A DNA stretch of 64,000 nucleotides. Source: Angiostrongylus vasorum (lineage: Eukaryota; Nematoda; Chromadorea; Rhabditida; Metastrongylidae). This document shows, in pieces, positions 1 to 12,800 of this stretch. How positions within the stretch are numbered: the stretch's first letter is position 1; each line of letters opens with the position of its first letter. The notes below the pieces were generated by a model. The model ran no database searches and had not been told where the DNA came from. It worked only from the letters and a program-made list of their open reading frames with translations. Both the position numbers and the translations under genes were made by a program. Where the stretch lies: positions 620,001 through 684,000 of the forward strand of contig JADANN010000335.1 in the NCBI GenBank assembly GCA_018806985.1. Direction: 5' to 3'.

Positions 1-1403
1 ATCCATTTTATAGAACCCCCTTTGAGCTGTCCTGGGTACGGAAGCAACGAGCATCAATACCCTGAAGAGCATCCTAAGCAAGGTTTTGCGGCAATCACGG
101 TAACGCTGCTTGAGTCTTAGGGCATTCTGTACTACCTAGATCTGGATTGTGACCATTTCTGTAATAAGTGTGCACAGTAGCATCTGAATCCTTCACCGAA
201 AATCTGATTCCTGAAGCTAAGAATGTTGAGTCCGATTTCATCGGAATGACCGAGGAAAGAAAACAGTGATCATTCATTGAAGTTTATTAGAGGAGGGAAT
301 TGTTTGAAAGAACGTGCGATAGTAGAGCGTTCTCCGATGTTTTACCTTCGTCGATGCTGTGTTCATCGATTCCTACGAGTAACCGAGGACTTGTGTTAAA
401 TTTTTTATACTCGTCAATGCGCTGATCATGGATTCCTCTGAATAACCAAAGACTTGCATCAGGTGATCGTGTAGGAATAACTTTAACTTTAGGGGGTATC
501 ATCGGTTTGTGGGAGAATGTTAGCGTGGTTTATATCTAGTTGTTATCATTGTCAACGAAATAAATTGGAATTAGAAAAAATGCTCTTTTTTCAGGTTTCT
601 GAGGCTGAGGTAATAGATAACTCCTCATCATCTGGCTACATCTTCATATATAATCGAATGGAGGACCCTCACATTCGGTTGTAGTTGTTGTAGTGCTCAT
701 GGCGAAGAGGATTTTCTTAGTTATCGACATAGTGTATTCGAGAAAAACGATCTCTTTTAATTTCTATCTGATGATTTCTCTCAGGGCGTATGTAGTATTT
801 ATATGATCGTTGAAGAAAACCCTGTGTCAGTTGTTACCCTTAGTTTTATAAGCCACTATGCGCTGAAATAAGTTCCTCATATATTTGTAGATGCGCTGTT
901 ACTTTTATATATATTAAAATAAGTCATTGCCATATGGCTGATTCGCACATCCCTGTTCTGGATCTGATCACTGTGTTGTTTTTATCTTCTTTTATTAATC
1001 TATCTCTGTTGTTCTCAATGGATCATTCTTGAGAAGGACATACCGGCATCTCGCGGCAGTTATACTAAGTGGATAAGTTCTACCTCGTCTATAACTCCCA
1101 TTGACATTCAACAGTTGGACTTTTTATTTCAGTTGTTTATAGAGCTTTGAAAAGATAAATTTACTCATGTAGCGGTTCTTTTTTCATGATTTTTTACAAA
1201 ATGTGTAAGGTAGTGGTACCTCGTCAATTACTGCTCTTACCGTTAGTCGTAGTTTTCCTAGGGTTATTTGTTGTTTCCTAATATAATAGGTGAGGTGGGT
1301 AGTTTGTTGAAAATGTAGCTACAGGGAGTCGATAGGTTGGCAACGTATAGTCAGGACAAGTGAAAAGAAAATTTTTGTAAGCAGCTTGCAATTGTCAGTG
1401 ACA
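1..1403. other. AT-rich flank without a recognised gene
   Basis: No exon or known repeat could be supported here. The only structure noticed is a two-copy 63-bp tandem duplication at about 348-473, which keeps an open frame on the minus strand (287-502). Confidence 0.4.
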
Positions 1404-4400
1404 ATGTCGAAGTCAGCGAGTGTGGAACGGAAACAAAGACGATTTGAAGTCGAATGGGAAGGTGTTTATGATGGTGAGTAGGTCCTTATTGTAGTCAACA
1501 TAGGAAGATGAACTACAGACGTGGTTGGTCCATGTGATTTTATAGCAGCGGATTATGCCCCTAAATATTTAGAATTCGATGGGTAATTTTTATGTCGAGG
1601 GCGCATTTAGCTGTTCTTCCATTTTCCGTGGTAACTCGTGTGAATTAACGTCAAATCATATTGCTCTGTGAGTATGACCACATACGGGTCCTATTATATT
1701 TCCTCTATTAGCTGCAGTCTTAATGTCGTCGGTCCATGAGAAAGTTTAGTCGCTGCGAAACAGTAGGAAGATTGCGGAATGGAAAGACAGCTAACTTTTG
1801 TGGTTTTAAGAACAAACTTCATCTATACTGTTGAGAGCAGATAACGCTTTTCCCGGCCGACACCTGCTACACTGGTCAGTGTTGAAGAAGCCTAGCGATA
1901 GAATAGAAAAAAGTGATGCAAAAGAACCTTTGTGCGACCAACAACCCAAAAAGCATTCAGGCAGGTCGATCTGTCCATCCCAAACGTTTGAGTGCGAATC
2001 AACTTATGACTGGGAGCGGGGTTGTCGCCAAGTGTTGACAAATGTTATATGGGTGGTGAATTTCTGCAAATATGTGAATCTTAGGTGGATAGTATGCATC
2101 TGAAACGTATTTCTTATATCTGAAACAATACCGAGTAGTAGCTACTAGCCGAACACGTTCTTTATCGATTGCTTAAATGTCTCAATTTGATGTATCATAG
2201 ATCTCCGAACTCGTGTGCTGATGTCGGAGAATTACACGACGGCGAGATATCGCATGTTGCTCATTTCAGCAATACGGAAAGACATTAACGATGAATTCAA
2301 GCAGGTACGGGGATTTTTTACGTATAATTTCTTTAATCATATAATTTCTCAAAAATTTCTCACCTATAATTTGGATTGATAAGGTAAAGTTTTAGCACAC
2401 TCAGTAAGTAGAATGGGCCGTCTATCCTATCTTGTTAAGTTCTTTGGCGATTGGTGACGAATAACTGTAACCACTGTAAATCGTTTTTCTTTCGATCAGC
2501 TCTGAAGTGCATTGTACAGTATATTTTTTCGATAATTAGAGTATGTGATGACCTAGAAATTTGACAAATAAGTGAGAGATACTTTGCGTTGTCGCCGTAG
2601 AAGTACACAATGGTTCTTTTGAAACATCACACAAGTTCAACCACAATGGTGCTGAGATATTTGCAAGAGTCCAAAACGCAGGTATCTGTTGTGGGGTGGG
2701 GATCGAACCCGACATTAATCTTTCCAGGGGCTAACGTGTTCGCCACCAAAAATATCACACGAGTTTTAGATTTTGACTGGGTTGGAGTTTAGAAATTATG
2801 AAATCGTTAATGCTAAGACAGTAACCGCGCACATTTTCGCCACTATGCTTGCCGGACAAAATCCAGCATAAATGGTTTCATAGTTACTGAATGAACAAGA
2901 TTGTTTCTTATTGGCATAATCTGTTGATTTTTGTGAAAGTAGAGTAGACTGTGAGATGAGAGAATTTTGTTCAAAGTTAAAAACGCTAAACGTAACTCAA
3001 AAACATCTGTTTTTGCAATGTGCGCATAAACATAGACGCAAATAGACATTTTCGGCTAAGGGGGGGGTTGATTCTATTTCATATGTTTCTTTTTTCAGAA
3101 TCTGTTAACGGATTAGTGATCGGGACATGCATTTTTTGTAAATGATAGTTAGGAATAGTGTTTTCTACTTCTTAAATTCCAATTCTAATTTTCATTTCTG
3201 ATTTTATCGGTTAGTCAAAGTCCTTGTTTCTTTTGACAAACAAAGAGCTGTTTAGTACTATAGCACGATTTCAACTGTTTAGCTCTTGGAATTACAAATG
3301 AAGGTTAGGTTCGGTGAATACGACGACGCTATCGCATGTTTGCATGAAGTGATCCGGGATAATCGAGATTTCATCTACAAAGTGATTGATATGGTTGCAG
3401 ACGATTACATCCAACGAGGAATGGAGAATATGGAGGGTTATGGATGTACGTAATGACGCATTCAACGTTTTTTCTCTTTTTTTGAAAACAGTAGAAATGT
3501 CGTTAAAAAGGATAGAAAAGAATAAAGGTATCGACGTTGATCGATGCATGAGGGATGGAGTATGCATTCGACTTCATTAAGCATCGTCGGAGGTGACTGA
3601 ATGCATGTCTGGCCTCTACAATGACTCGCGGTGGCCTATCGGTGTATCGATCTAGTGCTGCCATCCTCCCAGATATTCCTGGTACCAAATTGCGGATCCT
3701 AGAGGGATGGTAGACTTAGTGAGCCTGGGACGCGAGGATCGATCCTATGTGCACTGCAGAGTGCCTCCGTCCACTACGCTACACGCACCTCCACATTGAA
3801 TATATTGTAGTATAATCGACGTAAATGACATGTGAATTTGAGGAAAATATATTTTCGCTGCATTGCATGCTCTGTGACGTCTTGAACAGTAAAATCACCG
3901 ATTTTCATTTGATCAGATTAGATGGTTTGGATGGAGATTTATTTGTTTGATTTATTTATTATTTGGAAGGTTGTTTTGTATGTTACGGTTTTACGAACCA
4001 ATTTGTGGAACTGTTCTCTTCAACTGAGAAAAAATACCTCCTCTGGGTTAAACGAGAATCGATTTAGGTCTTTTTCAACATTATGAACTTGATCAAGGTG
4101 TGGCAATCTTCAGAAAAGCAGCGGATGGGAATCCGCAGAAAGCGTGTGCTATAATGCTCGCATTTCTTGCAATTCGCCCTCAAGCTTTCAATGCTGTTTC
4201 TGTAAGTGGTAATTGCCAATGTTGTCAGGTGCAAACGTTAGTTTTTTTAAACAGATTTATATATTTTCAGTATGCTGGTTTTAGAGTTTCTTGATGGACA
4301 TATTGCGGAAATCGGCTGATCCTCCTCACGGTTTATGTGAGTCCCGTAGTACATGTTTTTGGCAAACTTTAGTGACTCGGACTAGTGGTGCTGTGGTTCC

Positions 4401-7400
4401 TTACGTGATTATTTTCTTTCCTTTTCGGTTCATCTGTGAAAGATATTGAAACCTTTTTTCATTAGGTGTCTTACTATTCCAGATGCGTTTGGAAACTCCC
4501 TGCTAACGATGAATTTCGGAAATTTGATGCCAGATGACATTTTATTCGTGTGTGATGCGATTTTACGATCTGCATTTCGAGAATCGCTCACCAGTGTGGT
4601 GGAGTTACAAGTATGTTATAAGATTTGATTTAGTTACACATTAGGTGAGCAAGGGGCGAGTGAAGCGCAGCGGTCGGATGTGCTCTGCACCAGACATAGG
4701 ATCAATCCCTACGCTCCAAGCTCACCAGGCCTTCCATGCGTCCGGGATCAGCAAATTGGTACCAGACTAGTCTGGTAGGATAGCAGCACTGGTTGGATAC
4801 ATCGGTAGGCCACCGCGAGTCATTGTAAAAGCCAAATCTGCATTAAATCATTTCTAACGATGCTTAATGAAGTCGAGTGCATGACGCATCCCTCAGGAAT
4901 AAGTCAGTGCCATAACTCCTGTCGATTATTTTTTCAACTACAGACGATAATTTCTTGATCGCTAAAGTATTTGAGTAGTTAAGAATTAAAAATCTATGTG
5001 GCAGACTTTGCTCTGGGGCTCTATTCAGAATCATTATGTGTACCCTTCAGTACAATATGTTTGGAATTGAAATTTTCAGAAAATTTGAAACCAAACTTGA
5101 ATGCTTAGTATTTTCAACGTAGGAACATCAGCTACAAAGATAACTGACACACCGGAAAGCACTATTGTGATTCGCTCGGCGAAATTCTGCTCGTTTCCCC
5201 TGTTCAGGATATGAGGCTTAAGACCAAAAAAATAAAGAAATAAAAGCAGTTGCCAGGATCGACTTTTTTTAGCCTTGACACTGTTCAACAACGTGTTTTC
5301 TTTCTACAAGGTTTGTTAAGAATTTGGAGAGGTCATGTTGACACACAATGTACTCAGTTAAACGCTTTCATAACCCATGCCAAAAAAACTCCGTGCTTAA
5401 TTTCATTTTCATTGTAAACAGCTTCTTTCAAACACCGTTTTGTTCTTTGTAAGTCTTATAGTTATTTGATGGGCATCAGTCACAGAGAATCTTACATGGA
5501 TGAGGAATGTGCTTGGCTCAGATCAAAAAACCATCCTAGGGTAACTTGTAGACCTCTTCAAAGAGCGCCTGAACCGCTTAGTCTTCAAATTGTCCGGAAA
5601 ATATAACGCAAGAGTGGGAGGAATGGCAGTGAGAGAACGACTGGCAACAACCCACTTGTCATTGTGTTCATGTCTAAAGTTGGAGCTCCCGTACTCGTTC
5701 TGTGACCTCTATTCTCCTCTAAATATATTTGCTACTGTTTTAGCATCTGCTTAACACCAAAGGAGGTGAACTGATGTTTTGAATGGCTAAAGCTGCAGTG
5801 AGAGTAGATAAGCTTCATACGGATGGATGAACCGGAAAGAGGACTGGCTTCCGTTTTTGAAATTCCACATTAACCTGTTCAAAAATGGCTACATGACCAC
5901 GTGCTGCCGAAGGCCAAATAAAGGACTTGAAGAAGACGTTTCTGAGAAATATTTTTCGTACAAGCCGCTAATATGTGTACAGGGAGAGAACAGGAGCATT
6001 CAGTCAATTTGGCACTGCAGATCGCCACTTCCAGTGGTAACTGGTAGGGATAGGTCTGGAGGAAAACAAACCCCTGATACGAAAAACCACTGTCTTCTGC
6101 CATACTTCAGGCCTAATTTTTCGACGTTAACCTGGCAAGCTCCTCACCTATGTAAAGTTTTGTGCGGCTGGTCTCCATGTTTCGTTAAGTAGACTGCGTG
6201 TTAATTTGGCTTTTCCAAGTTGTTTACAAAGCGAAACCGTAAGAACGTCGGCCAGTATTGGATAATTTTTTTTAAAATAACAATTTAGTGTTTCCTAAAA
6301 AAAAGAAAACACTGGCCTATTAAACAAAAGCGTTTTTATGAGTTCTGGAAAAGATTATTATTGAAAAAAAGAGAGACTCATTTTTTTATAGGGGAAGTTC
6401 TGTAAATTCTGATGGCTCTGTTCCAATTAATAAAGTCTAATATGGGCTGAGATATCTCGGCTTGAAATTAAGAGACCATTATTTTCGCATCAGGGTGCAT
6501 TCTGTCCAATGAATTCTGGTCGTTATGTGTTAATAATAACGTCTCTGTTTATGAGGAGCCCACAAACCTTGTTATCTCGTTTTAATTACAATAGTAATTA
6601 AAATACTGTGACTCTACAAACGGGTTAATTTCAGCAAGGACATTCGAAAGAAGTGCGATAGGAATGCGAACAAATTTATAGGTCTAACTTATCCATTTTT
6701 CGTCGCCGTCACATCAAAGCTTGGACTTCCAGTATTTGGAGCCAAGTGTGTTTTATTTGTCTTAGCGATTTATTCGATATTGAAGTCATCATTTTTCTGA
6801 TTTTATATCATGTTTTTTTTTTGTAGCATAGAGTGAAATGTCATAGTAGAAGGTCAACTATGAAATAAATAAGCTCAATGCCTCTTTAAATTTACGTGAC
6901 GTTTAATAAAAGTTTTCCAAATGTTTTGGCAAATCACGTTTACCTCTTTTATGAGGATTACTTTGAAAAATGATCCTTACCTCTTTTATGACTGTCCCCT
7001 TAAAAAATGACGCTCGTCTGTTTTATGGCGGTCCCTCTTTAATATATATTTTCTAAACGACTGTTATTATACCTCGGAGAATGCAAAAAGATTTAATAGT
7101 TTATACCACTTGCTATGTAATTACCACAAAGTTAGTGAGCCACTACAAATGCAGTTGTTTTTAGGTGACATGTAGACGCTAACTAACTGGTTTGGTTTTT
7201 TTTCATTTTAAATGATGGTATGAATGGAATATTATCTCATTACCAGATTTTTTGAAGGGTGGAACGCTCAGGCGTACTGCTGGACAAATTGGTAACGAGC
7301 TTACCTGACAAGTGGTCACCACCGGCGACCAGGGTGGTTGTGTATGCACTGTGCATAGCAAGGCTCAAAATGCCATCCTTCATCGAGAATTCATTTTTAT

Positions 7401-9748
7401 TACTCTGGCTGCCTTCATTCAAAGCAACACAGCAAAAGGAAATTAGATTAGACTTTGATTCTAGTAAAAATGTGGGTTTTATTCTTATTTTATAGGATTA
7501 TCGCGAAGCTAGTAGTTACTGAGACCCTCTTACTGTCTCTTAATCACGGGTACTACTAATGTCTTCATCCATCGCTGGCTGCAACAACGTTTGGCATGAT
7601 GCCTTCTTTTCGCACCTTTTGAGTGAATATAGTCTGAGATAATAAATTGCTGAGCTTTGGAATAGGTCTACCTGTAATACGCTTCCGGATGAAAATGTTG
7701 AACTCATCCTAAACTTATATGACAGTTTTCATCTATGACCTCCCCAATGTATGTTGAAATATCGCCACTTGGCATTTCACGGTCTTGCTAGAACGGTAGG
7801 CCTTTGAGATTAAAAAAGCTCTCCTTGCTGTTCGATAAGCATGCTTAGTGCTTAATAATGATCGTATGTCCGCTAACCATGGTCAGTAGGAATACAGTAT
7901 GGCTGTTTGTTAGTAAACTAAGTGCTGGTATTTGTAAATTTGAGGCAACCTCACCATATGAAGTGCAACTTCGTCATTCAGTGTATTACCATATATTGAG
8001 TAGTCTTAATTGGTTCAGGTTTTATGTTTCACCGTTTTATGCTTACTTTCATAGTTGAAGGGCACCAATATATTGAAAAATCTTAACAAGTATATGTTGG
8101 ATATATGAATCACTGTAAATTTTCACTCATCTCATTTTGCATCTATCGTTCACTATATTTGTGAAAACCGCCTTTCGTTTAACCTAATCATAAATATCTT
8201 CTTTCTGTTGTACTGACAAGCTGGGAAAAAGGTAATTATAAAATTTTACAGAATGTTGACCATAGTGCTGATGCAGGTGCAGTTGATTAATGTGAGCGAG
8301 AGTTACGTTCATCTATGTTGTAAGCGATCTCTGCTGTGGAAAATTGAGTAGTCCGTTTTTCTTTTTTTTCACTACCCATCTGTCGATGACCATCCTCGTT
8401 AAAAAAAAACGCTTGGATACTTGGACGGTCCGTCTTCACAAGTTGTGCGGACCGCAGTTCATTTGCCATTCGTTTTCCTCGCAGTCGTCGTCCATGGTGG
8501 TGGTTTTATTTGAACATGGTTGTGCATGCGAGTATCATACCATGATCTGTAAAAAGAACTGCAGCTGCGAATACACCCAATTAACTTTGGTTACGAACAC
8601 GTCTCCTCAACGTGAGCTGGCTGTCCTAGGGGGATGCCTGCATTCTCATGGAGTCCACTGTACAATTCTTTTCGTCCATCTGTCGTTCGTCTGTTCTTCT
8701 CATTATGTGAGTGGCGGATCTGTGTTTCGCTATCAATTTATGTTCTCCTGGATTCCGAAAATGGGACAGATTTCGAAGATCGGAGCTTCGCATTCTGGCT
8801 AGATATTGAGGGTACTAGTTATTTGTTAGAAAAGATCGCTCAAGCGCTATGTGAGCAGGGCACAGTGTTCTTGACGTGGTTAAAGTATGAGGCGACGTTT
8901 CTGCAGCATAACAGAGCGCAGGGAGGACCGTTGAATCGTGAGCGCGGATTTTCGGGTCTTTCAACTCTTTCAGTGACTTCTTTGAAAGGTCCGAATGCGG
9001 CAGAAAAGTTATTGCGATTACATTCAGCTTCGGAAAACTAAGAAGGGCAAAGGGAGGACGTTTTAAAAGGGAAACAACCATAGTTCTACGGTGTCATAGG
9101 CATTTCTACAATGATTTCTTTGGTTTCGTTGTTTGCATACATTTTCCGAGTGCACCAGTGTATTGTACCCAATCATGAGCGGATTGGCTTTTTTTCCATT
9201 TTCAAAAAATCGTTGTTTCCTTATTCCCTTATTAATTTTTAATACACAGCTTATCGTCCTATCATGTTTTAAAACAATAGCAACAATGATGGTATCTGTC
9301 ATGAATGGTCAACTGTCGTTCATTGGACTATAGATCGTATTCGGCTTTGAGTACAGCTGGTTGAGGTGAGCTACGAAAGCGTATGTTCCTCATCTAGATG
9401 GTTATGGAAGAGATTGCTTCCGTTCTGGACAGTTCGTTCTAACACTTTCCTTGTCCATTTCTTACCTTCTGTTTACTGGAGGCTCCAGAGTGGCTTCTTT
9501 TTAGAGAAGATAGTCTGTTAACAAACGATTCACAGTTTCTACTTCTTTTCTGTCCATAGTCCATATATGATATCTGCGCAGTTTTTTATCTGGGATGAAA
9601 AAATTGGCACAACGCTGCAGTAAGTAGTCAAGGCATTAATGTCACATTTAGGATTAGTTTCATCAATGAACAAACCATATTTGTTACAAGTTTGATTCTC
9701 AGATTGAACGATCTACGGTAAAAATCATTGATAGCCCAGGAAAACCAT

Positions 9749-9844
<96 letters not shown>

Positions 9845-12800
9845 GAACTACTTTTTACCATGCTAAATTATTCGGAACGATTAAAAACGTTTATCTTACA
9901 CGATTTCCATGAGAAGTGAGAAGTTCCAATAGGTCTTCAACTGGTTGCTTGCTCAGATTACCAGGGAAAATTGGGTGTTTTATGGTAATCGATCTGTTCA
10001 GTGATTGGATGCTTACTGAAAGAAGCGACACATACCTAAACGAGGCTTTTCCATAAGGGACCATTATCAGTATTTGATGGCTGCAGTCTCATGTGATCTG
10101 TCTGAAGTTCTGTCTGCAGATTTTCAAGCATGTTTAAAGCCATCCGGCAGAAGAATGCTGCTTAAAAAATCAAAGAAAGACTTCAGTTTAGGTAAAAAAA
10201 AACAGTTTAACTAACTATCTGAAAGTTTTTAAAACGATCCTGCTTCACAACACCGCGCTCATTCATATTTAACAAGTTGTGTTCCACAAACTGAGCGAAT
10301 TGGAGTGCAAAGCTCCGCTTCATCCTCGTTACTGATTAGCTTTATCAATAACGATTTCGCACTACTTGACATACCTGGGAAACATTCTCCATAAAAAACA
10401 CTTTACGACCAATGGGCATTAAAAGGTCTCCGAGTAATCCAATAGATCCAGAGGTCTAGAGTTTCGTGTAGATGGAATGACTGAATTTCCATCACGTTGG
10501 TAATATTGTGTCGACTGTAATATGTTTGGATTTGCAATATTTTAAGACATTCGTTTAGAATAGAAATTACATGCACTCTTGGCTGATATCAATTGCTCTA
10601 CTATTATAATCCGTTCGAGACAGCGCCCAATTTTTATGGCCAACCCAATGGAATGCAAGCAATTTTTTGTAGGCTAGGGACTTTCTGTTTTTCCACAATA
10701 AAGAAGAGTTTTTCAATAACTAGAGGACTTCAGAGATTATGAACATAACAGGATTGTAGAAGAGACTTTGTACCTACTTGATCAACATTTCGTGGCGAAA
10801 TTCTTTTCTTTCCACTTACTGAAATTGTTACGTTACGTTATATAAGTTCAACTTCGAGGAGCGGGTAACACAGTAGTGATGATGCTGCTCATCAGAAGAA
10901 CTAGTCAGGTTCGACCCCCGCACCACGCTCATCAAGCCTATGATCCTTTCGGGGTTGATAAATTGGTACCAGAATCCTCTGGGAGCAGTTCACTCCCTGA
11001 AATCCAAGTGAGAACGCTGTAGCTCGACTGTCCTAGGAGTCCAGAGAGAACCGAATCGATCAGCATTGAACGACATTCTTTAAAGAAGATGACCATGTTT
11101 AAGCAACACCCGAACCCACACGCGAGAAGTTCGAAGACATTCGTGAATGATGAATTCGGGGAACCGAACCGAATACAAGAAATGCTGGGATTTGCCCAGT
11201 AGACGTGAATTCGGACAGTGTAAAATGAAGAGAAAATTCGAACTTCTTTCTCTCATTGTTTTGCTAGGTTGCTTGCGTCCATGCGAAAGCTGGCAGTTCA
11301 GAATTTTGACGACGGCACCATTCATTTTCATTCATGATAATATATGTCGGCATAATGTTAATCTTTTATTTGCTGCCTGATATAATTTTTCACTACAAGG
11401 TATGATGTGAAATACAACCTTAACGGTGCTGAGTTCGCAAAACTCGTACCCCGGGCCGGATCGAACCACGATTACCCTTTCCGAGGCTCGCGTATTACAC
11501 ACTACACCACTGAGGGTCTTGCTCTGCGTTTTTTCTCAGCTAATTTTACACCTAACGCTGCCATGCTGCCATCTGCAATCACTCATCAGCGAGGTTGATC
11601 AGCGTAGCACAAATCGGAATTGAAAAAAGTTAGGCAGAAGGCTAACTGGAAGAAACACAAGGCAAGTTCTTCGGTGGTGCTGTGTGCAATACGCGAGCCA
11701 CCGGAAAGAATATCGTGGCTCGATTCGGCCCAGGGTCCAAGTTTTGCGAATATCTCAGTATCGTTGTAGTTATTTCGGTACAGTCTGTATCCTGTTTCGA
11801 CACCCAGAAAATCTCATCAGGTTGAGGTAATTGGTTATTCACAGTCGGCAATACTACAGATGAATTCGTTTACTAGTTGACTATTGTTGCCATCGCAATG
11901 CAAAACTCTAAATTTCCCGTAAAATTTTAAAATGGTTTTGTTTTGATGTGAAATGCTATAATTGCAATTTTTAGTTCATGGGGCATTGTGTTTTTAATCC
12001 TATTGCAACGTTGTGCTCAAAGCTTTCACCATCGTCACCGGAATTTCAACACGCATGCAATTTGTCGGGTATTTTGGGCCATATTATAGTTGTTTGTTTT
12101 CTTATCGGTACAATGGAAGGTGTGTAGTCAAGTAACTGATATTCGAACCGTTCAGGTGCTGCTGATACTGCGCATATCATAGCGACTTCGTATCTTTACA
12201 ATCGTGAGTACACCAAATGCATTGAGTTTTGTGGCTCGGTTAGTTGCGTTTCCAAGAGAATGTTATAATTTTTATTTGTTTCATTGACTATTATTTCAGG
12301 AACTGCTTAAACACGAGAAGGATGAGCCGCAGCTTCTTGCTGCGACAGTGGCTGCTCATTATCAGGTATTCCTTTGTCAGCTCTCTATCCTTACCGTGTA
12401 GAGATGTGAACGACTAGGTAGCTGTTTGCTTACTGATTAGCTTTATTACCATTAATTTTTCCATATTGAAACATGCCCAAAAAGTTCTTTTTGCAAATCT
12501 AGTTTAAAGAACTCATGCACCAATCGATGGAAGCCTCCGTTCCGCCTGGCCCAGTTCCGCCATCGAAGGGTACCTGGAGCATCCGACGCCCCTGTACCAG
12601 ATAGATGGGGGAATTCCGACTGTTTTTTTTTCGTCTTCCAAGTTCCGAAATATTCCTGCCATCTGTTTTATATTACGGACGAAGCTTTCCGTAGCAGTGC
12701 CTCAGTTTTTTATTGTCGGAGTTTCGTTCATTTTCTACATGCATTCTGGGAACGAACGTACATAACAAATGAATAGAAACGCGCGAGTCACCTTTTAAGT

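Noticed and set aside
5827..6192. 121-codon plus-strand frame inside an intron of the first gene
   Set aside because: Cysteine/tryptophan-rich translation without a domain; the antisense strand is equally open, so neither strand is favoured.
8344..9041. Overlapping plus-strand frames of 152 and 135 codons
   Set aside because: The second is largely antisense to an RTE fragment and the first has no family features.
9628..9861. Frame of alternating Ile-Tyr
   Set aside because: Translation of the AT microsatellite.
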